Positions 1-8,006 of a stretch of 33,855 nucleotides of DNA are shown in pieces. The notes under the pieces were generated by a model. The model was given only the letters and a program-made list of their open reading frames with translations, did no database searches and was not told where the DNA came from. The stretch is from UBA6115 sp964629345 (lineage in GTDB: Bacteria; Bacillota; Clostridia; Christensenellales; Aristaeellaceae), in NCBI GenBank assembly GCA_964629345.1, contig CAZVSG010000012.1, positions 1 through 33,855 on the forward strand, in the 5' to 3' direction. The number at the start of each line of letters is the position of its first letter. Position 1 is the stretch's first letter. Both the position numbers and the translations under genes were made by a program.

Positions 1-2702
1 TCAAGCCCGATGCCGCATTCGAAGCCCGAGGCGACCTCGCGCACGTCCTCCTTGAATCGGCGAAGCGAGGAGAGCTTGCCCTCAAACACGACCACGTTGT
101 CGCGCAGGAGGCGGACCGACTGGTTGCGCAGCATCTTCCCGTCCAGGACATAGCAGCCTGCGATGGTCCCGGCGCCGGTGATCCTGAACACGTTGCGGAC
201 CTCCGCGTGGCCGAGGATGTTCTCCCTGAACTCCGGCGCGAGCATGCCCTTCATGGCTTTCTCGACGTCCTCGATCGCCTGGTAGATGATCCGGTACAGG
301 CGGATGTCGATGTTTTCCCTGGCGGCGACTTCCTTCGCGTTGTTGTCCGGGCGGATGTTGAAGCCGATGATGATAGCCTTGGCGGTAGCGGCCAGGTTGA
401 CGTCGTCCTTGGTGACCGCGCCTACGCCGCTGTGCAGCACGTTGATCCTGACCTGGGGATTGCTGAGTTTTTCAAGGGACTGGCGGACCGCTTCCGCGCT
501 GCCCTGCACGTCGGCCTTGATGAGCACATTCAGCGTCAGCTGCTGGCCGTCCTTGATGCTCTGGAAGAGGTTGTCCAGGGACACCGCAGCGGAGGTGACG
601 CGCTGCTCCCTGGCCTTGTCCTCGCGTTCCCTGGCGACCTGGCGGACAAGCCTGTCGTCTTCAACCACGATCATCTCATCGCCTGCCTGGGGCACGGAGC
701 TGAAGCCCGAGATCTCCACGGGCATGGAGGGCCCGGCTTCCCTGACGCTCTCCCCCTTGTCATTGACCAGGGCGCGCACGCGCCCGGAGGCCATGCCGGC
801 GATGATGTTGTCGCCGACCCTGAGGGTCCCGCTCTTGAGCAGCACTGTCGCCAGCGCGCCGCGGGTATGGTCCAGCTTGGCCTCGATGATGATGCCTTTN
901 NNNNNNNNNNNNNNNNNNNNNNNNNNNNNNNNNNNNNNNNNNNNNNNNNNNNNNNNNNNNNNNNNNNNNNNNNNNNNNNNNNNNNNNNNNNNNNNNNNNN
1001 NNNNNNNNNNNNNNNNNNNNNNNTGCGTTCGGGGTTTGCGCCCGGCTTGTCCATCTTGTTGATGGCGACGATGACGGGGACGCCCGCCGCCTTGGCGTGG
1101 TTTATCGCTTCCACCGTCTGGGGCATCACGCCGTCGTCCGCCGCGACCACCAGCACGGCGATGTCGGTGGCCTGCGCGCCGCGGGCGCGCATGGCGGTGA
1201 AGGCCTCGTGGCCCGGGGTGTCCAGGAAGGTGATGGGCTGGCCGTGCAGGTCCACNNNNNNNNNNNNNNNNNNNNNNNNNNNNNNNNNNNNNNNNNNNNN
1301 NNNNNNNNNNNNNNNTTTTGCCGTGGTCGACGTGGCCCATGATGGTGATGACCGGCGGACGGGGTTTCAGCTGGTCCTCGGTATCCTCAGTGCCCGCCGT
1401 CTCAATCATCTGGTCTTCCGCCGTCTTGTCCAGCTTGATGACCAGCTCGCAGTTGAACTCCGAGCACACAAGAGCGGCAGTGTCATAGTCAAGCTCGCTG
1501 TTGATGGTGGCCATATTGCCCAGCAGGAGGAGCTTTTTGAGGATCTCCCCGGCCGGTTTTCCGATGCGTTCCGTCAGGTCCTTGACCGTGATGGTCTCCG
1601 CGGTCATGTAGGCTGTTTCGATCTTGATGGGGGCCATCATCTGCTGCGCGGAGGGCTTCCTGCCCTTAAGCCGCCTTCCTCTTACGACCTCATCGTCCGT
1701 CTCCATGAAGCGCGGCTGGGATTTCCTGACGCTCTGCTTGCGCTGCTTGCTGACGTGCTCCGGATCGGGCTTACGGACGTAATTCTTCTTGTTCGGGTCG
1801 TAATTGCTGGCCCTCTCCTTCTCAATGGGGACGAGAAGATCGTCCGCCGCCGGTTTGACGGGCGCAGGGCCGCGGCCAAAGCCGGGCCGCGGCGCCATGC
1901 CGGGGCGCGGCGGGAAACCGGGGCGGCCTGCCATCGGCGCGCCGGGCGCGGGACGGCCATACTGCGGAGATCCGGGCGCCGGGCGGCCGTACTGCGGAGC
2001 ACCGGGCGCCGGGCGGCCGTACTGCGGAGCGCCGGGTGCCGGGCGGCCGTACTGCGGAGATCCGGGCGCCGGACGGCCGTACTGCGGCGCGCCGGGGACC
2101 GACCTGCTGACAGCGGGGCCAGCCTGCTGCGGCTGGGCGAATCTGCCCTGGATCGGGGCGGGGGTCACGGGCGCCGGCCTTGGCTGCGGCTTCTCCGGCT
2201 GTGCGGCGGCTGCCTGAACGGCAGGCTTTTCCGCTTCCGCCGGCAAAACGGCCTCTATGGGCGCAGCAGCGGCTGGGCTCTCCTGCTTTTTCACCTCAGG
2301 CGGGAGGGCTTCCTGCGCAGGCGCGGCCTGCACAGGGACGGCGTCGGCCGGCGGTTCGGCCGGGGCTTTCGCCTCGGGTTCCGCAGCAATTTTCGGCGGA
2401 GCCGCCGGGGCAGGTTGTTCAGCCTCCGCCATCTCCTGCGCCGCGGCCTGATCCAGGATGGCCTGTTCCTCCTCATCCGGCATCGTCCAGGCCTTGGTGT
2501 GCGACTGGAACAATTGCTGCTGCTGCTCCTGGCGGAGGCGCAATCTGTCTTCTTCTTCCTGACGCAGGAACATGTTCTCCTGCTGCCTGAGCATCTGCAG
2601 CATGATGTCCGCGTTGCGCTTGACCCGCTCGGCCTCTGAGATGATCACGCCCGCCTTCTGATTCAGATCCTTGATCGTGTCTTTCAGACCGGTATTTGCC
2701 AT
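1..2702 (-). CDS. infB: Translation initiation factor IF-2 (3' end off window, two assembly gaps)
   Basis: IF-2 is the GTPase that brings initiator tRNA to the 30S subunit and promotes subunit joining. The start ATG (2702-2700) directly follows the TGA of the L7Ae-like gene. Residues 1 to about 330 are a low-complexity Ala/Pro/Gln-rich arm with GRPAPG repeats. An IF2_N-type segment (TVKDLTERIGKPAGEILKKL) comes next, then the G domain: G1 GHVDHGK at residues 456-462, then after a gap G3 DTPGHE and G4 NKMD, then domains II-IV. The last readable residues, FECGIGL, match the conserved C-terminal end of IF-2, so only some 15-20 residues lie outside the window. N-runs at 1256-1315 and 900-1023 remove the region after G1 and the region after G4. 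The frame changes across the first run, which I read as wrong gap length, not mutation. Last gene of the rimP-nusA operon. Confidence 0.96.
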   Translation of the reverse strand, partial: MANTGLKDTIKDLNQKAGVIISEAERVKRNADIMLQMLRQQENMFLRQEEEDRLRLRQEQQQQLFQSHTKAWTMPDEEEQAILDQAAAQEMAEAEQPAPAAPPKIAAEPEAKAPAEPPADAVPVQAAPAQEALPPEVKKQESPAAAAPIEAVLPAEAEKPAVQAAAAQPEKPQPRPAPVTPAPIQGRFAQPQQAGPAVSRSVPGAPQYGRPAPGSPQYGRPAPGAPQYGRPAPGAPQYGRPAPGSPQYGRPAPGAPMAGRPGFPPRPGMAPRPGFGRGPAPVKPAADDLLVPIEKERASNYDPNKKNYVRKPDPEHVSKQRKQSVRKSQPRFMETDDEVVRGRRLKGRKPSAQQMMAPIKIETAYMTAETITVKDLTERIGKPAGEILKKLLLLGNMATINSELDYDTAALVCSEFNCELVIKLDKTAEDQMIETAGTEDTEDQLKPRPPVITIMGHVDHGKXXXXXXXXXXXXXXXXXXXXXGPARPAHHLPGHPGPRGLHRHARPRRAGHRHRRAGGRGGRRRDAPDGGSDKPRQGGGRPRHRRHQQDGQAGRKPRTXXXXXXXXXXXXXXXXXXXXXXXXXXXXXXXXXXXXXXXXXXKGIIIEAKLDHTRGALATVLLKSGTLRVGDNIIAGMASGRVRALVNDKGESVREAGPSMPVEISGFSSVPQAGDEMIVVEDDRLVRQVAREREDKAREQRVTSAAVSLDNLFQSIKDGQQLTLNVLIKADVQGSAEAVRQSLEKLSNPQVRINVLHSGVGAVTKDDVNLAATAKAIIIGFNIRPDNNAKEVAARENIDIRLYRIIYQAIEDVEKAMKGMLAPEFRENILGHAEVRNVFRITGAGTIAGCYVLDGKMLRNQSVRLLRDNVVVFEGKLSSLRRFKEDVREVASGFECGIGL
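900..1023. other. Assembly gap (124 N) in infB
   Basis: Run of N between the G4 motif and domain II of IF-2. By comparison with the family about 50 residues are missing here, more than 124 nt would hold, so the length is only an estimate. Confidence 0.95.
1256..1315. other. Assembly gap (60 N) in infB
   Basis: Run of N directly after the G1 motif of IF-2. The flanking pieces lie in different frames, and about 28 residues are expected, so the true gap is longer than shown. Confidence 0.95.
1944..2093. repeat. Five tandem 30-bp units inside infB
   Basis: Five back-to-back 30-bp units (1944, 1974, 2004, 2034, 2064) differ at only a few bases. On the minus strand each encodes one GRPAPGxPQY decapeptide, where x is Ala or Ser. 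They form part of the disordered N-terminal arm of IF-2. Copy number is likely to vary between strains by slippage. Confidence 0.9.
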
Positions 2703-3053
2703 TCAGCCCTTGTCCTCCGCAATCCTCTGTTGGTTTCCGCCATGTTCGCCCATGGAGAGTATCTTTTGCGCCTGAAGCGCCAGTTCCCCTTGTCTGACCG
2801 CCGCCGCGGCCATCCCGGCCCGCCCGCAGGCCTGCCCCAGCAGTCCGTCTGTGAGTGTAAAGACCGCAACATTGCGGTACGCGCAGGCATCCTCCAGTTT
2901 CTTCCGGGTGTTCCCGCTTGCCCTGGGATCCACCAGTACCATCGCCGCCCTGTTCTCCTTGATGAGGTTCAGGCTCATCTCAGCGCCCGGGACAAGCTGC
3001 CCCGACCTGAACGCCAGCCCCAGGATCCCGGCAAGCTCCCTGTCACGCCCCAC
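2703..3053 (-). CDS. ylxQ: L7Ae/L30e-family RNA-binding protein (YlxQ-like)
   Basis: Small protein of about 116 residues of the ribosomal L7Ae/L30e/Gadd45 fold, predicted to bind kinked RNA. The core runs ELAGILGLAFRSGQLVPG, then NRAAMVLVDPRASGNTRKKL, then NVAVFTLTDGLLGQACG, the usual helix-strand pattern of the family. I chose the GTG at 3053-3051 because a GGGAG Shine-Dalgarno sits 6 nt upstream and the start overlaps the ylxR stop by 11 nt. An upstream in-frame start at 3101 would add 16 residues without family support. The TGA abuts the infB ATG with no gap, so translation is probably coupled. Its place between ylxR and infB is standard in Bacillota. Confidence 0.85.
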   Translation of the reverse strand: MGRDRELAGILGLAFRSGQLVPGAEMSLNLIKENRAAMVLVDPRASGNTRKKLEDACAYRNVAVFTLTDGLLGQACGRAGMAAAAVRQGELALQAQKILSMGEHGGNQQRIAEDKG

Positions 3054-3330
3054 CGGCCGCTCCCTTTTGGGCAAACTGGATCTGGCGGGCGAGCTGTTCA
3101 AGGATCTCCTGGCTGATGGACCGATCCAGCGCCCGGTCCAGCGCCTTCTGTTTCCCGGCTTTCTTCAGGCAGCCCTCAGTCGGGCAGACGTAGGCGCCGC
3201 GCCCGGACTTCTTGCCGGTAAAATCCAGAGCGATCTCATCCTCCGGCGTTCGCACGACGCGCAGCAGCTCTTTCTTCGGCTTCATTTCCCTGCAGCCGAC
3301 GCACATCCGCAGCGGGGTCTTCTTCGGCAT
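3043..3330 (-). CDS. ylxR: YlxR/DUF448 family RNA-binding protein
   Basis: A 95-residue protein of the YlxR (DUF448) family. It has the typical N-terminal PLRMCVGCRE motif with paired cysteines, followed by KELLRVVRTPE, then GRGAYVC with a further cysteine near residue 57. YlxR homologues are nucleoid- or RNA-associated, and a recent proposal is modulation of RNase P (RnpM). This last role is family knowledge, not visible here. It lies 15 nt after nusA and overlaps ylxQ, within the rimP-nusA-ylxR-ylxQ-infB operon. Confidence 0.93.
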   Translation of the reverse strand: MPKKTPLRMCVGCREMKPKKELLRVVRTPEDEIALDFTGKKSGRGAYVCPTEGCLKKAGKQKALDRALDRSISQEILEQLARQIQFAQKGAAGGA

Positions 3331-3345
3331 GCCTTCGCCTCTCCC

Positions 3346-4515
3346 TTAATACCCGGGATGATAGGGCCTGGTATCAGGCCCTTCCGGATCCCCTTCGTCC
3401 AGGCTTTCCTCCTGCAGGAGGCTCTCGTCGTAGCCCTGCTGACGCATCAGTTCCTCCACCTGCGTCTGGGACTTGATGTCGATCTTCCAACCGGTCAGCT
3501 TCGCCGCCAGCCTGGCGTTCTGCCCTTCCTTGCCGATGGCCAGGGAGAGCTGCATGTCCGGGACGACCACGCGGCAGATCTTCTCCTCATCGGAGATGAA
3601 CACGCTGATGACGTGCGCCGGGTTGAGCGCGTTGGCGACGAACTCCGCCGGATCGGGGGACCACTTGATGATGTCGATCTTCTCGTTCTTCAGCTCGCTC
3701 ACGACCTTCTCGACCCTGGAACCCCTGGGCCCGACGCAGGCGCCGACCGGGTCGATCATGGGGTCGACGGAGTACACCGCGATCTTGGTCCTGCTCCCCG
3801 CCTCCCTGGCGATGGAGCGGATCTGGACGACGCCGGTCGCGATCTCAGGGACTTCCATCTCAAACAGCCGCTTGACCAGGCCGGGATGGATCCGGCTGAC
3901 GTAGACCTGGGGGTTGCGGGCGAACTCGCTGCCGGATCTGCGGACCTTGAGGACGTAGACCTTGACGTGATCCCCCTCGCGGTAGCTCTCCCCGGGGATG
4001 AACTCATTGCTCTCCATCACGCCTTCCGTGCGGCCCAGCTCCAGGTAGACGGCCTTGGGCTCGATCCGCTGCACGATGGCGGTCAGGATCTCGTTTTCCT
4101 TCTCGATGTATTCGTCATAGATCTTGCCGCGCTCCGCCTCCCGGATGCGCTGCACCAGCATCTGCTTGGCGGTCTGCGCCGCCACGCGGCCGAAGTTCTC
4201 CGGCGTGACGTCCAGCTCAACGATGTCGCCGACGTGGAAATCAGGGCGGATCTTCGTCGCCTCGTCAAGGGAGATCTGCATGTCCGGCTCTTCCACGATG
4301 TCGGAGACGACCTTGCGCAGGTAGACCCTCGCGCCTTCCTTGCGGGTCAGCTTCACGCTCAGGTTGGACACCGGCACGTTGGCCTGGCGGTTGTTGCGCC
4401 GGTACGCGGCTTTCAGCGCGTCCTCGACCGTATCGACAAGGATCTCCTCATTGATGTCCTTCTCCCTGGCCAGCATGGAGATCGCATCCATCAGATCCAG
4501 TTTCTGGCTGTTCAT
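3346..4515 (-). CDS. nusA: Transcription termination/antitermination factor NusA
   Basis: NusA binds RNA polymerase and nascent RNA and modulates pausing, termination and antitermination. The 389-residue protein has an N-terminal RNAP-binding domain (residues 1 to about 130), an S1 domain (from about 135, with AIVQRIEPKAVYLELG), KH1 with the GPRG loop (DPVGACVGPRGSRVEKV) and KH2 with SLAIGKEGQNARLAAKLTGW. It ends with a short acidic tail. It lacks the C-terminal acidic repeats of the proteobacterial form, as is usual in Bacillota. The ATG at 4515 overlaps the rimP stop by 4 nt (ATGA), indicating translational coupling. Confidence 0.97.
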   Translation of the reverse strand: MNSQKLDLMDAISMLAREKDINEEILVDTVEDALKAAYRRNNRQANVPVSNLSVKLTRKEGARVYLRKVVSDIVEEPDMQISLDEATKIRPDFHVGDIVELDVTPENFGRVAAQTAKQMLVQRIREAERGKIYDEYIEKENEILTAIVQRIEPKAVYLELGRTEGVMESNEFIPGESYREGDHVKVYVLKVRRSGSEFARNPQVYVSRIHPGLVKRLFEMEVPEIATGVVQIRSIAREAGSRTKIAVYSVDPMIDPVGACVGPRGSRVEKVVSELKNEKIDIIKWSPDPAEFVANALNPAHVISVFISDEEKICRVVVPDMQLSLAIGKEGQNARLAAKLTGWKIDIKSQTQVEELMRQQGYDESLLQEESLDEGDPEGPDTRPYHPGY

Positions 4516-5009
4516 ACCTCTTCCTCCCGCTCATTCATGCCGGGTCCATCCAGCACGCTCATATCGATCTCGCGCCGCACAAGCGCCACGTCCGCCTGCG
4601 GGAAGACCATCTCCCCGCCCTGAGTCCTGATCCTGATACCTTCTTCTCCAAAGCCCGTCAGGATGCCTGAAAACTCTTTTCTTCCGCCGGCCGGGCGGTA
4701 CAGGCGGACCTCCACCCGGCTTCCGGCCGCCTTCTGCGCGTCCTTTTCGTTTTTGATGGGCCTGTCAAGGCCGGGCGAGCTGACCTCGAGGAAATCATAT
4801 TCCACCGCTTCCAGCCTGGGCTGGACCGCCCTGTGAAAGGTCTCGCAGTCCGTCAGGCTGATGCCGCCGGGCCTGTCCACAAAAATACGCAGGTACGTGC
4901 CCGTCGGTTCCCTGTCAAGCCTGGTCTCCACCAGTTCATACCCAAGCTCCAGGGCTGTCCCCCCGCTGATCCGCTCCGCCTGCTGGATCGGTCTCTCTTT
5001 TCCCCTCAT
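4512..5009 (-). CDS. rimP: Ribosome maturation factor RimP
   Basis: RimP assists maturation of the 30S subunit. The 165-residue product carries the family signature YDFLEVSSPGLDRPI at about residues 94-108, in the N-terminal alpha/beta domain. The SH3-like C-terminal domain follows (GILTGFGEEGIRIRT). The N-terminal part (ELGYELVETRLDREPTGTYLRIFVDRPGG) is also typical. First gene of the operon leading to infB. A strong promoter lies about 145 nt upstream of the ATG at 5009. Confidence 0.95.
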   Translation of the reverse strand: MRGKERPIQQAERISGGTALELGYELVETRLDREPTGTYLRIFVDRPGGISLTDCETFHRAVQPRLEAVEYDFLEVSSPGLDRPIKNEKDAQKAAGSRVEVRLYRPAGGRKEFSGILTGFGEEGIRIRTQGGEMVFPQADVALVRREIDMSVLDGPGMNEREEEV

Positions 5010-5041
5010 TCGTTCCCTTCAAACACAAAAAGCGGGACGAT

Positions 5042-5098
5042 GCTGCTTTCTGACAGGAAAACACAGGAAAATCGCTCCTGTTTCCCGCCAACGGCAGC
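5042..5098 (-). other. Possible folded leader RNA of the rimP operon
   Basis: In the roughly 140-nt untranslated leader, GGGAAACAGGA and TCCTGTGTTTTCC can pair around a short loop with a small bulge, and an outer GCTGC/GCAGC pair could extend the stem. No T-run follows, so it is not an evident terminator. It could be a leader structure for operon control or simply chance. Confidence 0.3.
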
Positions 5099-5153
5099 TC
5101 CCACTTTTTTCGTCAAGCCCTTCTTTCCTGTCCAAAGTCAGATCACGCTGCGG

Positions 5154-5182
5154 ATTATACCATGGATACAGGCAGTTGGCAA
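5154..5182 (-). promoter_or_regulatory. Sigma-A-type promoter of rimP-nusA-infB operon
   Basis: On the minus strand, -35 TTGCCA (5182-5177) and a perfect -10 TATAAT (5159-5154) are separated by 17 bp. It lies divergent from tyrS and predicts a leader of about 140 nt before rimP. Confidence 0.75.
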
Positions 5183-5217
5183 GGAGATTGCGCAAACTCC
5201 CCGCGCAGTCCCTTTCC

Positions 5218-5247
5218 TTGACATTTCCTCTCCAAGAAACCTATAAT
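5218..5247 (+). promoter_or_regulatory. Sigma-A-type promoter of tyrS
   Basis: Perfect -35 TTGACA (5218-5223) and perfect -10 TATAAT (5242-5247) with an 18-bp spacer. The leader to the ATG at 5288 is only about 35 nt and holds a GGAGG ribosome-binding site at 5277-5281, leaving no room for a T-box. Confidence 0.85.
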
Positions 5248-5287
5248 CCATCGATAAACAAGGGATTTTTACCGCTGGAGGCCTGAC

Positions 5288-6507
5288 ATGCACATTCTGG
5301 ATACATTGAAAGAGCGCGGTTTCATCGCCCAGGTCACCTATGAGGAAGAACTGTACAGGCAGCTGGAGCGGGAAAGCACCGTGTTCTACGTCGGCTTTGA
5401 CCCCACCGCGCCCAGCCTGCATTTCGGGCATTTCATCCCCATCCTTGCCATGGCGCACATGCAGCGGGCAGGCCACGTCCCCATCGCCCTGGTCGGCGGG
5501 GGCACCGCGCAGGTGGGCGATCCCAGCGGAAAGACGGAACTGCGCAGGATGATGGACCAAAAGACGCTTTTCGACAACCAGGAGAAGATCCGGGAACAGC
5601 TCTCCCGCTTCCTCGACTTCTCAGGCGACAGGGCCCTGATGGACAACAACGCCGACTGGCTGGGGGAGCTCAACTACCTCTCCTTCATCCGCGAGATCGG
5701 CGCGCACTTCTCCGTCAACCGGATGATCGCGGCGGAATGCTACCGCCAGAGGATGGAGCGCGGGCTGACCTTCCTTGAGTTCAACTACATGGTGATGCAG
5801 GCCTATGACTTCCTGGAGCTCTACCGCCGCCGCGGCTGCAGGCTGCAGATGGGCGGGGACGACCAGTGGAGCAACATGCTCGCGGGCGCCGACCTCATCA
5901 GGCGCAAGGAGGAGGAGGCCGCCTTCGCCTGCACCTTCAACCTGCTGCTCAATTCCGAAGGCCACAAGATGGGCAAGACGGAACGCGGCGCCCTGTGGCT
6001 GGACGCCGGGATGTGTCCGCCGTATGAGTTCTACCAGTACTGGCGCAACATCGCCGACAGTGACCTGCCCTGGCGATGCTCACCTTCCTCCCCATGGACG
6101 AGGTGCGCCGCCTGTCCGCGCTGGAAGGCGCCGGCATCAACGAGGCCAAGAGCGTGCTGGCCTTTGAGACGACCAAGCTGGTGCACGGCGAGGAAGAGGC
6201 CCTGAAGGCCCAGCAGGCGTCCGCCGCGCTGTTCTCAGGCGGCGGAAGCATGCAGGACGTGCCGACATACTCCCTCACCCTCCCTCAGCTGAAGGAAGAC
6301 AGCCGCCTCACCACCCTGCTCTTCCTCTGCGGACTGTGCCAGAGCCGCAGCCAGGCGAGGAAAATGGTGGAGCAGGGCGCGGTCCTGGTCGGGGAATCGA
6401 AGGCCGACGACACGGAGGCGCGGCTTTCGGAGGCTGACTTCCCGTCGGAGGGCCTGCTGCTGCGGCGCGGCAAAAAGAATTACTGCCGCGTGATGCTCGT
6501 GCGATGA
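5288..6507 (+). CDS. tyrS: Tyrosyl-tRNA synthetase, reading frame broken near 6068-6076
   Basis: Charges tRNA-Tyr with tyrosine; class I synthetase. Seen: HIGH-type HFGH at residues 45-48, GGGTAQVGDPSGKTE, the KMSKS-type KMGKT at about 227-231, and an S4-like RNA-binding C-terminus (CQSRSQARKMVEQGAVLVG). The frame starting at 5288 is sound up to YWRNIADSDL (about 6068). The rest (LAMLTFLPMDEVRRLSALEG onward, to the TGA at 6505-6507) is in another frame. Restoring 4 nt near 6070, which would give the family's 'DxxRCLAML' pattern, makes one enzyme of about 407 residues. A collapsed CTG-rich repeat or assembly error is the simplest explanation, since the gene is essential. The ATGA overlap couples it to the next gene. 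Confidence 0.9.
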
Positions 6508-7163
6508 CCGGCCCGGACGGCTGCTTCACCCTGGCCGCCGCGGGACGGGAGGAGATCCTCGTCCGCAGAAGCCGTTTCATCGGGACCGCCTCACCCGCAA
6601 AGAGTGAAGAAGAAGCGCTTGAAGCGATCCGAAGCGCGAAATCTGAATACAGGGACGCCTCCCATCATTGCTATGCCTACATCATCGGCGAAAAAGCCGG
6701 GCTGATGCGGTTTTCAGACGATAGGGAGCCCCAGGGCACCGCGGGTCTGCCCATCCTTGAGGTGCTCAAGGGAAAGCGGCTGGTCAACTGCGCCGTCGTG
6801 GTCACCCGGTATTTCGGCGGCGTTCTGCTCGGCACGGGGGGGCTTTCGCGCGCCTACAGCCTGGCTGCCTCACAGGCGGTCAAAAGCGCCGGCATCGCCC
6901 TTTCCCTGCGCAGCGTCAGGGTCAGGGCGCAGATCCCCTACACGTGCTGGGACAAGGTGAATCACGCCCTTGAGCGCTTTTCGGTCTGCGATGTCATGCG
7001 GGAGTTTACCAGCCTGGTCACCCTGTCGTTCACCGCGCGGGAGAGGGACACCGACACGCTTCACAAAGAGCTTGCCGCCCTGACGGACGGCAATGCGGCG
7101 CTTGAGTGTTCAGAGCCCTTCTACTGTCTGTGGGAGGTCGGTCAGGAAGGATCCCTTTCATAA
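6504..7163 (+). CDS. yigZ: YigZ/IMPACT family protein (UPF0029)
   Basis: A 219-residue member of the YigZ/YvyE/IMPACT family, a conserved protein with an N-terminal UPF0029 fold and a C-terminal EF-G domain V-like part. Visible signatures are RRSRFIGTASPAKSEEEA, DASHHCYAYIIG, SDDREPQGTAGLPILEVL and VVVTRYFGGVLLGTGGLSRAY. The biochemical role in bacteria is not firmly known. IMPACT proteins in eukaryotes act on translation control, and no such role can be read from this sequence. The start overlaps the tyrS stop by 4 nt, so the two are one transcription unit. Its end overlaps the convergent HAD gene by 6 nt. Confidence 0.9.
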   Translation: MTGPDGCFTLAAAGREEILVRRSRFIGTASPAKSEEEALEAIRSAKSEYRDASHHCYAYIIGEKAGLMRFSDDREPQGTAGLPILEVLKGKRLVNCAVVVTRYFGGVLLGTGGLSRAYSLAASQAVKSAGIALSLRSVRVRAQIPYTCWDKVNHALERFSVCDVMREFTSLVTLSFTARERDTDTLHKELAALTDGNAALECSEPFYCLWEVGQEGSLS

Positions 7164-7979
7164 ACAGTATTTTTCGATCGCTTTTCCCACGCCGTCCTGA
7201 TCGTTGCTGGTAGTGACTGCGTCAGCGGCATTCCGGACCGTCTCCGGCGCGTTGGCCACCGCAACGCCCAGGCCCGCGTAGCGCAGCATCGGCAGGTCGT
7301 TGAGCTGATCGCCCACCGCCATGACTTCCTCACGCCTGATGCCCAGCCGATCCGCGAGTATCCGGAGCCCGCTCCCCTTGTCCGCGTCCGCCGGGATCAC
7401 CTCCATGTTCCATTCGCCCGACTGGGTCAGCGAGGCGCCTTTGATGTCCCCCAGCTCTGCGCGAAGCACCTCCGGCGGCTTGCTGCTTTTGAGCAGATAG
7501 ATGAAGAACTTGTACACTGGCTGCGCCAGCGCTTTCTCGCAGGCCGTGAGCCCATGCTCATAGACGACGCCCCTTTGATATGTATCCCTTCTGAAGTCCG
7601 TTTCGGAATGGTGCCTGTGTTCCTTATGCCTGGAGACCACGGTCCCTCTTCCGAAGATATGATAGCCCTCGCCTAGCCTTTCCAGCGCCTCAAACGTTTC
7701 CCTCGCGCTCTGAACAGGGAGGAACCTCTCAAAGATCCTGTCCTTCATCGGGGACAGGTCGATCACCGAGCCGTTGAGGCTGATGATGGGACACTCGATT
7801 TCCTTTTCCATCATCACCATCGCCGCGTTTTCGGGGAACCTCCCCGTGCAGGCGGCGAAGAGGATCCCCTTCTCCTGCGCTTTCCTGATCATTCTGAGGG
7901 TATAGGGGCTGATGCGGGAGGACTTGTCCAGGAGGGTCCCGTCCAGGTCCGTCGCGATCAGCCGGATCTTTCTTTCCAT
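7158..7979 (-). CDS. Cof-type HAD-superfamily phosphatase
   Basis: A 273-residue haloacid-dehalogenase-type hydrolase of the Cof/YbjI group (cap type IIB), which dephosphorylates sugar phosphates or similar small molecules. Motif I is DLDGTLLD (residues 11-18, nucleophile Asp11), motif II lies in ACTGRFPEN, motif III is the Lys in ADKGSGLRIL, and motif IV is GDQLNDLPM with the two metal-binding aspartates. The substrate cannot be told from sequence. It starts 27 nt after the pseudouridine synthase gene on the same strand and is probably co-transcribed with it from the promoter at 8889-8917. Confidence 0.88.
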   Translation of the reverse strand: MERKIRLIATDLDGTLLDKSSRISPYTLRMIRKAQEKGILFAACTGRFPENAAMVMMEKEIECPIISLNGSVIDLSPMKDRIFERFLPVQSARETFEALERLGEGYHIFGRGTVVSRHKEHRHHSETDFRRDTYQRGVVYEHGLTACEKALAQPVYKFFIYLLKSSKPPEVLRAELGDIKGASLTQSGEWNMEVIPADADKGSGLRILADRLGIRREEVMAVGDQLNDLPMLRYAGLGVAVANAPETVRNAADAVTTSNDQDGVGKAIEKYCL

Positions 7980-8006
7980 CTCTTCTTCTCTATCTCCGGC
8001 AGCACT

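Noticed and set aside
1944..2093. Regular 30-bp repeats resembling a CRISPR array
   Set aside because: The units are directly adjacent without spacers and encode an in-frame decapeptide repeat of IF-2.
5248..5287. T-box riboswitch before tyrS
   Set aside because: The leader after the promoter is only about 35 nt, too short for a T-box.
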